Source: Patescibacteria group bacterium UBA918 (GTDB lineage Bacteria; Patescibacteriota; Minisyncoccia; Phycocordibacterales; UBA918). Taken from it: a stretch of 28,666 bases of DNA. Below the pieces are notes generated by a model that worked only from the letters and a program-made list of their open reading frames with translations, did no database searches and was not told where the DNA came from. How positions within the stretch are numbered: the first letter of the stretch is position 1; each line of letters starts with the position of its first letter. The stretch is taken from positions 10,734 to 39,399 of the forward strand of contig DBEA01000001.1 of NCBI GenBank assembly GCA_002293845.1, given 5' to 3'. Positions 15,450 through 21,468 of this stretch are shown piece after piece. The position numbers and the translations under genes are program-made.

Positions 15450-16478
15450 CGGAATAAAACGATACGGTACCCGTTTCATATATGTGAAGTATTTCTCTCG
15501 GTCTGCGATCAGTAAATGTCGTTCCTCTGTCAACGCTCGTAGTATATAGATTGTAGACCAGGCCAGTATGGTAAATATCAGCCAAGGATTTTTTGCAACG
15601 AAAGGCAGTGTCAATATGGTCCAAGTTAGCACTTTGCTGGTATAAGCTGGGTGGCGCACGATACTATAAGTGCCACTCGTTACTAAGCCACGATAAGTAA
15701 GATTAGAAGCTTTAAATAAAAGATCTACAGAAGCTTTAGTGTATACGAGCATCAAACTCAAACCCACTACAGTCAATACAAAGGTCATATATGGATCTGG
15801 CATGATTGCTCCTATTTCGTACATATTGCCGAAAATATTATGCATATTGGCACTAAATGGCGGGTAACAAATCAGGCAGACTAGCCAACCAGATACTGTA
15901 GGGTCAACACTACGTATTACATTGTCTAGCCTTTTCGATTCGGTAAAATAGCCAAGACAAAAACAACTGACATCAATTATGAACATACAACTCATCAATA
16001 CCAATGCGAAGGTCATAAAGTAAAATTTACTTTCCGATAAATTAAGAAGAAGACTGTGACCGTTGTCTGCCAAGTCTCTAAATAGGGAGGTAACAAACAA
16101 AATCATAAGAGGAGCAAAAAACAATTTGACCAGGTACACTCTTATATTCAGCCATTCAGTGTCTGTGAAGTCAATTAAGTGTCTCCCTCTTAAGAGGGAG
16201 ACACTAGAATCAAGCAGTTTCAATAGCCTGTCCGAGGTGACTCTCCTTTTTGGGTAGACAGCAAAAAATATGAGATGGAAGATTAAAAAATCACTCAACA
16301 CTCCAATGGCGTTCGGAGCTACAACTTGATGTTTTGTGAGGTAGGTCCAGAAAAAAGAAGAAAACTCTCCATAATGCTTAATAGCGGTTGGGTTAATAGC
16401 CAAAAACAATAGAGGGCAAGCGACAAATATCACCGTTGCCATCAGGTACCGTTTCATTTCTTGGGTGGAGTAATGCAT
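15438..16478 (-). CDS. ICMT/PEMT-like integral membrane methyltransferase
   Basis: A 346-residue protein with about seven or eight membrane helices. The C-terminal third holds the signature of isoprenylcysteine carboxyl methyltransferase and related membrane enzymes: LVTSGTYSIVRHPAY (residues 265-279, with RHP at 275-277), then LTEERHLL (E318, E319) and YMKRVPYRFIPG. These bind SAM and methylate membrane-embedded carboxyls or amines. The N-terminal 200 residues extend beyond the family's usual size. In this locus the target may be a membrane-anchored peptide, for example a C-terminal carboxylate; this is inference. It is convergent with SagB copy 2. A perfect 28-bp palindrome lies in codons 92-100. 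Confidence 0.75.
   Translation of the reverse strand: MHYSTQEMKRYLMATVIFVACPLLFLAINPTAIKHYGEFSSFFWTYLTKHQVVAPNAIGVLSDFLIFHLIFFAVYPKRRVTSDRLLKLLDSSVSLLRGRHLIDFTDTEWLNIRVYLVKLFFAPLMILFVTSLFRDLADNGHSLLLNLSESKFYFMTFALVLMSCMFIIDVSCFCLGYFTESKRLDNVIRSVDPTVSGWLVCLICYPPFSANMHNIFGNMYEIGAIMPDPYMTFVLTVVGLSLMLVYTKASVDLLFKASNLTYRGLVTSGTYSIVRHPAYTSKVLTWTILTLPFVAKNPWLIFTILAWSTIYILRALTEERHLLIADREKYFTYMKRVPYRFIPGVI
16178..16205. repeat. Perfect 28-bp palindrome inside the ICMT-like gene
   Basis: Fourteen-base arms (AGTGTCTCCCTCTT and its complement) meet with no spacer. It encodes Ser92 to His100. Such a length is not expected by chance in a window of this size. Confidence 0.8.
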
Positions 16479-16659
16479 GGCCGTCAGGTTTATGTTTCCG
16501 GTTGGTCATTGGTAAGTATAAGATGACTGTCCTGAGAAGGGAATATGCTAGCCAATCTGATTTTTCTGTCCAGATTCATCCATCTATTTGGCTATGAATT
16601 TTATTCTGTTTGACTAAGAATATCGCCTCCTGCCGGGCGGGAAAAAGGAGGTTGTTCGT

Positions 16660-16695
16660 ATGCTATGTATGCCATATTCGCACGGGTGGTTCTGA
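16660..16695 (+). CDS. Possible 11-residue leader peptide
   Basis: MLCMPYSHGWF, preceded after 8 bases by a perfect Shine-Dalgarno AAGGAGG that can pair with CCTCCT just upstream. The strong ribosome site is rare in this window, which is the only support. Expression is unproven. Confidence 0.25.
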   Translation: MLCMPYSHGWF

Positions 16696-16718
16696 GGTAT
16701 TGAAACATTACGGCGCTA

Positions 16719-16747
16719 TTGACCTAGTTTGAAAAGAGAAGTATCGT
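16719..16747 (+). promoter_or_regulatory. Sigma-70-like promoter of the 16804 gene
   Basis: TTGACC at 16719-16724 and TATCGT at 16742-16747 with a 17-base spacer. A leader hairpin follows at 16756-16778 (CGGACCG with CGGTTCG, one G-U pair), then AAAGGAG at 16791-16797. Confidence 0.6.
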
Positions 16748-16803
16748 CATCGGGTCGGACCGTTTGATCGGCGGTTCGATTGAACAAGGAAAAGGAGAAT
16801 AAA

Positions 16804-16989
16804 ATGAAAAAAGCACTGCTCGTGCTCGTTGCTATGCTCGGCTCGTCCTTTGCGTTCAGCGCCGAAAGGTGTTTTGAAACAGAGGAGGGTCTGGTGTGTG
16901 TCGAGTACGGTTCTCCTCTTCCCGACGAAAGTCGGAAAGAGAGGCCACAGTGCAAGGACTACCGAGGTACGAGGGTCTGTGTAGCTTGA
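16804..16989 (+). CDS. Small secreted four-cysteine protein
   Basis: A 61-residue protein with a signal peptide (MKKALLVLVAMLGSSFAFSA, cleavage predicted after FSA). The mature part of about 41 residues has four cysteines (RCFE, LVCVE, QCKDY, RVCVA), which may form two disulfides. I do not recognise the family. The ATG at 16804 has AAAGGAG six bases upstream, so the in-frame TTG at 16780 is not used. It has its own promoter and leader hairpin, like the two LxDGxY secreted proteins at 538 and 7535, and may belong to the same regulatory group. It lies just outside the island. Confidence 0.65.
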   Translation: MKKALLVLVAMLGSSFAFSAERCFETEEGLVCVEYGSPLPDESRKERPQCKDYRGTRVCVA

Positions 16990-17156
16990 TCCTCCTATGC
17001 TTCGGGGAAGGGGCGCGGCTCTGCCGCGCCCCGACCGGTCTTGACTGCCCCTTGAAGGCAGTCTATCATAATATCGAAATTCCTTGTTCACATACCCCGA
17101 TCAACGGGCCGAAGGGAGACTATCCCCTTCGGCCTATTTTTTATTCCGCTATCTAC

Positions 17157-17732
17157 CTACTTATTCAGATACTTCAGAGCGAGTTTGATGACCTCGGCGG
17201 AGGAGGAAAGGGAAGTGTTGGCAGTGGTGATCTCGATAAAGACGCGTCGGGCGTCCTGGGGCGGATAGCCGAGAGCGATCAGGGCATCGATGGTGTCGGC
17301 GGCGTGTCCGGTTTCGCTCATGGCGAGCTCGTCGCCGGTGCCTTCGAATTTATCCTTGAGGCCGGCGACGATCTTTTCGGCGCTCTTTTTGCCTATGCCG
17401 GACAACTTCGATAAATAGCCGGCGTCATTTCGCGCGACGGCTTCCCTGAGAAGCGACGCGTCTGCCTGAGAGAGTATTTGAAGCGCGGTCTTCGGACCGA
17501 TCTTCGGTAGGGTGAGGAGTAGTTCGAAAACCCGCAAGGTTTCCATATCCGCGAAGCCGTATAAGTCCATGGCGTTCTCACGCACCGCCAAGTGCGTGTA
17601 AAGCAGAGCCGTATCTCCCAACATGAATCGCAGAGCTTGCGGCGAGTGTACTCCGTAGCCGACACCGCCGACGTCCAAGATCAATTCCTGCGCGCCGGCT
17701 TCGACCACCGTTCCTTTGAGTCGTTTGATCAT
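17157..17732 (-). CDS. ruvA: Holliday junction DNA helicase subunit RuvA
   Basis: A 191-residue RuvA, the tetrameric protein that binds four-way junctions and loads the RuvB motor for branch migration. It begins MIKRLKG (OB-fold domain I), with DVGGVGYGV, then two helix-hairpin-helix motifs (LPKIGPKTALQIL near 100 and LSGIGKKSAEKIVAGLKDK near 115-130), a short linker, and a C-terminal RuvB-contact domain (ALIALGYPPQDARRVF). The length is usual. The ATG at 17732 is chosen over 17738 because it gives the conserved MI start and lies 7 bases after the -10 box. Confidence 0.95.
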   Translation of the reverse strand: MIKRLKGTVVEAGAQELILDVGGVGYGVHSPQALRFMLGDTALLYTHLAVRENAMDLYGFADMETLRVFELLLTLPKIGPKTALQILSQADASLLREAVARNDAGYLSKLSGIGKKSAEKIVAGLKDKFEGTGDELAMSETGHAADTIDALIALGYPPQDARRVFIEITTANTSLSSSAEVIKLALKYLNK

Positions 17733-17739
17733 CGGCATA

Positions 17740-17745
17740 AGTATA
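17740..17745 (-). promoter_or_regulatory. -10 box of ruvA (leaderless)
   Basis: TATACT on the minus strand ends 7 bases before the preferred ATG at 17732, giving a transcript that starts at or next to the start codon. Confidence 0.55.
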
Positions 17746-17834
17746 CAACTTTTCTGTCAGCGACATGTTCGTGTCGCGGTTATGCCCACGACGGTGGGGA
17801 CTTAGTGTCTACTTCGTGTCAAAATTGGCATTGA

Positions 17835-18680
17835 ATGGCCAAGAAGATCATCAAAGTCTCGCAAAAGAAAACAAACAGATCGCGACACCCGGAACAACTG
17901 CTGTCGTGGGCGTTGGTCGTATCGGTCTCCACTTTTTTCGTTCTGGCGACTGCGCGCTGTATGGATATTCTTGTGGCTCCCGTTGAGCAAGCTATTAACC
18001 TCACCGCCGACATGAGCGATTTCGATCGCGGACAATACTACTTTAACCACGGTCAATACGCTGATGGCACCTATGACCTAAAAGAAGCTAGGAAATATTT
18101 CACTCGCGCTATCGCCGCCGACCCTAAGGCCAATCATCTGGCGTGGTATCAGCTTGGCCGTATCGACTTTTTGGAAGGAAGATTCAACGACGCTTTGTAT
18201 AAGTTCAACATGCAACAAGTGTACTTCGGTGATGGTGTCCCCAGTGTCCACTACATGCTCGGGTTGACGTATGGTTACAAAGCACGGAGAGACAACGATG
18301 CGTATTCTTGGCGCAAGGCCGAAGAAGGTTTCCAGACCTATATCGGCTTCGCCGAATATAGCCCTTGGGCGCGTGTTGATCTGGCCTGGGTCTACTTTTC
18401 TCAAGGAAAGTTCGAAGAGATGCTCCCCATCCTAGAGCAGGGTATCGAGCATCATCGTGATAACCCCTGGCTCCATAACATGTACGGCTTAGCTCTTTTG
18501 AACACGGGGCAGAAGGAAGCAGCTCGCGCGCATTTTGAGTTGGCCTCCGAGCTGGCCTCGTATGTCACTCCGGAAGAGTGGGGAATGTCGTATCCTGGCA
18601 ACGACCCGCGATCTTGGACACAGGGACTGCGGGAGTTTCAAGAGCTTATAAAAAAGAATCTAAAACTTGCCGATTCTTAA
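17835..18680 (+). CDS. Membrane-anchored TPR protein
   Basis: A 281-residue protein with a basic N-terminus (MAKKIIKVSQKKTNRSR), one membrane helix (about 24-46) and tetratricopeptide repeats in the extracytoplasmic part: FDRGQYYFNHGQYADGTYDLKEA, HLAWYQLGRIDFLEGRFNDAL, WARVDLAWVYFSQGKFEEML, LHNMYGLALLNTGQKEAARAHF. TPRs mediate protein contacts; no enzyme activity is indicated. It stands alone between ruvA (divergent) and the Ig-like surface protein. The partner cannot be told from sequence. Confidence 0.8.
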   Translation: MAKKIIKVSQKKTNRSRHPEQLLSWALVVSVSTFFVLATARCMDILVAPVEQAINLTADMSDFDRGQYYFNHGQYADGTYDLKEARKYFTRAIAADPKANHLAWYQLGRIDFLEGRFNDALYKFNMQQVYFGDGVPSVHYMLGLTYGYKARRDNDAYSWRKAEEGFQTYIGFAEYSPWARVDLAWVYFSQGKFEEMLPILEQGIEHHRDNPWLHNMYGLALLNTGQKEAARAHFELASELASYVTPEEWGMSYPGNDPRSWTQGLREFQELIKKNLKLADS

Positions 18681-18716
18681 TCCACATGACTGACCTTTGT
18701 CGTCAAGTATCTGCTA

Positions 18717-18722
18717 TATACT
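18717..18722 (+). promoter_or_regulatory. -10 box of the Ig-like surface-protein gene
   Basis: TATACT ends 11 bases before the ATG at 18734, implying a leader of about four bases. The -35 region is not clear. Confidence 0.45.
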
Positions 18723-18733
18723 TAACTTAGTTT

Positions 18734-19813
18734 ATGGGAAATATACTATTTAATTGGTCCACCAGAACCGCCAAACACAGAGTAGGCGTCATGGTGTCTG
18801 GAATCATGGCTGTGTTGTTGCTGTTGGTTGGGGCCGGCATGGAGGTTGTAGGTAAGGGAGACACTTTTCGTTCGGTGGAATTCGGTTTGGCTGAGTTGTC
18901 GCCGTTGGGAAAGGCGGGCGGATATGCGGTCCCGGCTTCCGGAGCGAGCGTGTCCCCGTTGACGGTTTCTTACGTCTGTAACAATGACGGCACCAGAATA
19001 ACTTTGTCCGTTTCTTACACTTACGACGCTAGGCGATCAATGCCGTCTTTTACTCTTAGTATTAATAATACGCAATACAGTTTCGCTGGCTACACCACCG
19101 TTACTAACGGTAATAATAAAGTGTCTACAAAGACTTTCGATTTTCCGGCAAGCGGCACTTATAATGTGGTAGTTTCGGGCTACACAGGTAGTGGTTCTAA
19201 AGACGACCCAATACAGTCATTTTCCTATTCAGCTTCTACAGGGCCGATTTCTTGCGAAGACCACACTAACGACCCCGCCGTCGATCTGGAGGTTAACAAC
19301 GATGCGGTCGGTCCTGAGTGGGTGGACGGCCCCATCAATATCAACCCTACCGACGATCTCGATCTTCGCTGGCAAAGCGACAACGTAACTTCGTGTAGCG
19401 GCAATAACTTCACCGTTCCAGGTAACGTCGTTAATGGAACTCAGGTTTATATCACGAATCCACCATCCGGCACTAGTCGTACTTATACCATTGTATGTAC
19501 CGGTCCTAACGGCTCCGCTAACGATTCAGTGGTGGTCAATGCTACTGGTTCTGGCGCAGGAGGTCCACCGTCCCTTACGGGGATACCGGTCTATGTAATC
19601 CGAGGTGACGATGCCGATCTTGATTGGGACACTAACGGTAGCGATCCCGCCTCTTGCGTATTGACCGGTCCGAACGTGAGCGTATCTCCGCTGTCTGCCG
19701 CTACCGGCACCTACACGGTCACTATTTATGGCGAATCCACGTACACACTACAGTGTCCTGGCGGAACCGACACTACCACTATCAGGGTCTTGCCGGAGTT
19801 GCAGGAGACCTAA
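18734..19813 (+). CDS. Secreted or surface-anchored Ig-like protein
   Basis: A 359-residue protein. An N-terminal hydrophobic segment (about residues 18-37, VMVSGIMAVLLLLVGAGMEV) acts as signal or anchor. The rest is Thr/Ser/Asn/Gly-rich beta structure in about three domains: a first one from about 75 to 165, then two repeats with the pattern DDxDLxWxxxxxTSC and TYTxxCxGxNG (around 210-265 and 290-350), as in bacterial Ig-like or PKD-like surface modules. Each of these two repeats has a cysteine pair likely to form a disulfide. No sortase motif or C-terminal anchor is seen. Monocistronic, ended by a strong terminator. Probably a cell-surface or pilus-associated protein. Confidence 0.65.
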   Translation: MGNILFNWSTRTAKHRVGVMVSGIMAVLLLLVGAGMEVVGKGDTFRSVEFGLAELSPLGKAGGYAVPASGASVSPLTVSYVCNNDGTRITLSVSYTYDARRSMPSFTLSINNTQYSFAGYTTVTNGNNKVSTKTFDFPASGTYNVVVSGYTGSGSKDDPIQSFSYSASTGPISCEDHTNDPAVDLEVNNDAVGPEWVDGPININPTDDLDLRWQSDNVTSCSGNNFTVPGNVVNGTQVYITNPPSGTSRTYTIVCTGPNGSANDSVVVNATGSGAGGPPSLTGIPVYVIRGDDADLDWDTNGSDPASCVLTGPNVSVSPLSAATGTYTVTIYGESTYTLQCPGGTDTTTIRVLPELQET

Positions 19814-19823
19814 AAGATCGACG

Positions 19824-19868
19824 AAAAAGCAAGAAGCGCCGGCCAGTGGTCGGCGCTTCTTGCTTTTT
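19824..19868. terminator. Strong bidirectional Rho-independent terminator
   Basis: A perfect 18-bp stem (arms 19824-19841 and 19851-19868, GC-rich GAAGCGCCG core) with an A-tract before and T-tract after. It ends the Ig-like gene. Its right arm carries the TTGCTT that serves as -35 of rpsT. Confidence 0.92.
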
Positions 19869-19888
19869 CCCCGGCAATACGCTATATT
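19860..19888 (+). promoter_or_regulatory. Promoter of rpsT (near-leaderless)
   Basis: TTGCTT at 19860-19865 and TATATT at 19883-19888 with a 17-base spacer. The ATG at 19898 lies 9 bases after the -10 box. Confidence 0.6.
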
Positions 19889-19897
19889 TCTGCCACT

Positions 19898-20155
19898 ATG
19901 GCAATAACCAAAGGAGCCAAAAAAGCCCACCGCGGAAGTTTGCGCAAGCGCGTGTTCAATTCGCGTCGCAAGGACGCGATGACCGGCGCCATCAAGAACG
20001 TGCGCAAGACCATTGCCTCTGGTGATAAGGACGAAGCGCAAAAGCTTCTATCGACCGCCTATCAGGCCATCGATAAGGCAGAGAAGCGCGGTGTCATCAA
20101 AGCCAACACTGCCGCTCGCAAGAAGTCTCGATTGGCCGCGGCATTAGCTAAGTAG
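19898..20155 (+). CDS. rpsT: 30S ribosomal protein S20
   Basis: An 85-residue, very basic protein with the S20 pattern: MAITKGAKKAHRGSLRKRVFNSRRKDAMTG, then KTIASGDKDEAQKLLSTAYQAIDKAEKRGVIKANTAARKKSRLAAAL. It binds 16S rRNA early in small-subunit assembly. The length is normal. It is monocistronic with its own promoter and terminator. Confidence 0.95.
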   Translation: MAITKGAKKAHRGSLRKRVFNSRRKDAMTGAIKNVRKTIASGDKDEAQKLLSTAYQAIDKAEKRGVIKANTAARKKSRLAAALAK

Positions 20156-20170
20156 AGAGTTGATGTGACC

Positions 20171-20199
20171 AAAAACATCCTCACACCGAGGATGTTTTT
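20171..20199. terminator. Rho-independent terminator after rpsT
   Basis: AAAAACATCCTC and GAGGATGTTTTT form a perfect 12-bp stem with loop ACACC, ending in T5. It works in either direction. Confidence 0.9.
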
Positions 20200-20210
20200 G
20201 TTATGCGTGA

Positions 20211-20219
20211 TGTTAGAAT
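20211..20219 (+). promoter_or_regulatory. Extended -10 of the 20226 gene (leaderless)
   Basis: TGTTAGAAT gives TG-N-TAGAAT. The ATG follows after 6 bases. Confidence 0.6.
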
Positions 20220-20225
20220 GTCAGC

Positions 20226-20696
20226 ATGAGCGAGGTGTTAAAGGCGATAAGTTGGGAGGCCCCCGAACACCGTCATATCGATAATTCCAGTGATTGGTTT
20301 TGGGTGTTGGGGATCATCGCTATTTGCGGTGCCGTGGCCGCTTTCTTATTCGGCAACTTTCTTTTTGCGTTAGTGATACTTCTCGGTGCCGGAGTAGTAT
20401 CTTTGCGTGCGATCAAGCCGCCCAAGGTAGTATCTTTTATGGTGGGGAATCGCGGTGTGCGCCTCGGTGATAAGCTTTTGCCTTACTCGAATCTCGAATC
20501 ATACCGAGTCGATGAAGACGACCCGTTCGGCCCGACTCTGTTATTGAAAACCAAGCAGATACATATGCCGCTTTTGACCATGCCCCTGCCGGAGGAGTAT
20601 GTGGACGAGATCGAGGACCTTCTCCGGGATCGTCTGCCCGAGGAAGACTTGGAGGAACCACTGGCGCACAAACTGCTGGAATTATTAGGTTTTTAG
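20226..20696 (+). CDS. Two-helix membrane protein with PH-like cytoplasmic domain
   Basis: A 156-residue protein. Two membrane helices lie close together (about 24-42, FWVLGIIAICGAVAAFLFG, and 44-62, FLFALVILLGAGVVSLRAI). A conserved-looking C-terminal domain follows (VVSFMVGNRGVRLGDKLLPYSNLESYRV, then LLLKTKQIHMPLLTMPLP, and an acidic amphipathic helix). The fold recalls bacterial PH-like domains of small membrane proteins common in Patescibacteria. Function unknown. The start is fixed by the -10 box directly upstream. Confidence 0.7.
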   Translation: MSEVLKAISWEAPEHRHIDNSSDWFWVLGIIAICGAVAAFLFGNFLFALVILLGAGVVSLRAIKPPKVVSFMVGNRGVRLGDKLLPYSNLESYRVDEDDPFGPTLLLKTKQIHMPLLTMPLPEEYVDEIEDLLRDRLPEEDLEEPLAHKLLELLGF

Positions 20697-20710
20697 TGTA
20701 AACTGCCCGA

Positions 20711-20743
20711 GTCGCTCCCGTATGAGCAAAGTCACGGGGCGAC
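20711..20743 (+). repeat. Hairpin with tRNA-Arg 5'-end mimic, copy 1
   Basis: GTCGCTCCCGT (20711-20721) pairs with ACGGGGCGAC (20734-20743), one base bulged. It contains GCTCCCGTA (20714-20722), identical to the first nine bases of the tRNA-Arg at 20847. Confidence 0.6.
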
Positions 20744-20765
20744 AGGTGTTGTGAAAATTTCGCTC

Positions 20766-20846
20766 GCTCCCGTATGAGCAATTCATACGGGACCTTCGTT
20801 CGGGACACAAATACAAAAGTTAACTTTTGTATTAGGTCCCTCGCTC
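20766..20846 (+). ncRNA. 81-bp structured element directly before tRNA-Arg(GCG)
   Basis: It starts with GCTCCCGTA, a copy of the tRNA 5' end. Stem 1 is CCCGTATGA (20769-20777) with TCATACGGG (20783-20791). Stem 2 is GGGAC (20802-20806) with GTCCC (20836-20840), enclosing a perfect 24-bp palindrome (20810-20833). The same layout, with compensatory changes, precedes the tRNA-Arg at 25420. It is probably a transcribed leader or a small inserted element. Confidence 0.55.
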
Positions 20847-20918
20847 GCTCCCGTAGTTTAATGGATAGAATGCAGGTTTGCGGTACCTGCGATCCAGGTT
20901 CGATTCCTGGCGGGAGCA
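20847..20918 (+). tRNA. tRNA-Arg(GCG)
   Basis: A 72-base cloverleaf. Acceptor GCTCCCG pairs with CGGGAGC and the discriminator is A. The anticodon stem is CAGGT/ACCTG around the loop TTGCGGT, so the anticodon is GCG (reads CGC and CGU). The T-arm is CCAGGTTCGATTCCTGG. CCA is not encoded (CCG follows). It is flanked by duplicated pieces of its own ends on both sides. Confidence 0.9.
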
Positions 20919-21135
20919 CCGATACGAAAAAGACTGGCCTGCGCCAGTCTTTTTCGATAGGTGCTAGCCGGAGACATGTTTTGTTTCATTTCCTAGAAAC
21001 AAAAACAGTCGAGGCGGGGTCGAGAGTGCTTAGTGTTCGCACCTAGCGAAGCTAGTGCGAACACTTAGCAACTCGTGACCACAAAATAAGCGAACTTATT
21101 ATATTTACGAGCGGTGACCGATCCCTGGCGGGAGC
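20918..21135 (+). repeat. tRNA-linked repeat element, copy at tRNA-Arg(GCG)
   Basis: It begins right at the tRNA 3' end with a block of 115 bases (20918-21032) that is nearly identical to 25696-25811. It includes a terminator, a variable long hairpin (21028-21069), the block TAGCAACTCGTGACCACAAA, and ends ACGAGCGGTGACCGAT joined to a second copy of the tRNA 3' end (21119-21135, 16 of 17 bases equal to 20901-20917). There is no ORF. Confidence 0.65.
20925..20956 (+). terminator. Terminator of tRNA-Arg(GCG)
   Basis: CGAAAAAGACTGGC and GCCAGTCTTTTTCG form a perfect 14-bp stem with loop CTGC. It starts 7 bases after the tRNA. The same hairpin occurs at 25703-25734. Confidence 0.9.
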
Positions 21136-21161
21136 CATAAGACCAATTTCCGAAACACCTA

Positions 21162-21167
21162 TATAAT
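21162..21167 (+). promoter_or_regulatory. -10 box upstream of the 21198 ORF
   Basis: A perfect TATAAT. The ATG at 21198 lies 30 bases downstream, so a leader of about 24 bases is expected, unlike most genes here. Confidence 0.4.
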
Positions 21168-21197
21168 GTACGAGTTACAAGTCATTTTTCATGAGAT

Positions 21198-21344
21198 ATG
21201 AGTAAACCAAACATGGGTGGCGGATTTCCTCCGAATAGGCATTCTGGGATCGGACAGGAGCCACGACGAGCCGCGTCGCGTATGGAGGGTGTGGTCAAGA
21301 ACGCCGGCAATCGGGCACAAAAGAAACCGAAGCAAGGTAAATAG
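21198..21344 (+). CDS. Small basic protein (48 residues)
   Basis: An ORF of 48 codons (MSKPNMGGGFPPNRHSG, ending QKKPKQGK). It is rich in Gly, Pro, Arg and Lys with no hydrophobic segment; it may be disordered and bind nucleic acid. Support is limited to a TATAAT box upstream and its place in a gap that otherwise lacks a gene. No family recognised. Confidence 0.4.
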   Translation: MSKPNMGGGFPPNRHSGIGQEPRRAASRMEGVVKNAGNRAQKKPKQGK

Positions 21345-21368
21345 ACTGGGCAGGGAACATCAGATATG

Positions 21369-21451
21369 CGGAGGGGACAGGACTCGAACCTGCAAGACCG
21401 TGAGGTCGACGGTTTTCAAGACCGCTGGAATACCATTCTCCGCACCCCTCC
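21369..21451 (-). tRNA. tRNA-Ser(TGA)
   Basis: A class II tRNA of 83 bases on the minus strand. Acceptor GGAGGGG pairs with CCCCTCC, discriminator G. The anticodon loop is CTTGAAA with anticodon TGA. A long variable arm (GACC/GGTC) and the T-arm GCAGGTTCGAGTCCTGT are present. CCA is not encoded. Unlike the other tRNAs here, no repeat of its 3' end is seen downstream. Confidence 0.9.
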
Positions 21452-21468
21452 AATGCGTGAGCACTGTA

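Larger units (their letters stand above)
16479..16803. other. Intergenic region of 325 bases
   Basis: It separates the island from the housekeeping genes. It holds a hairpin that pairs CCTCCT (16626-16631) with AGGAGG (16646-16651), a possible 11-codon ORF (16660-16695), and the promoter and leader hairpin of the 16804 gene. I see no longer gene. Confidence 0.6.

Noticed and set aside
17835..18680. The membrane TPR protein as part of the RiPP island.
   Set aside because: It lies beyond ruvA among ordinary genes, has its own unit, and shows no clear similarity to the island's helical-repeat protein.
20774..21046. A 90-codon ORF over tRNA-Arg(GCG) and its flanks.
   Set aside because: It covers a tRNA and its terminator and has no protein-like features.
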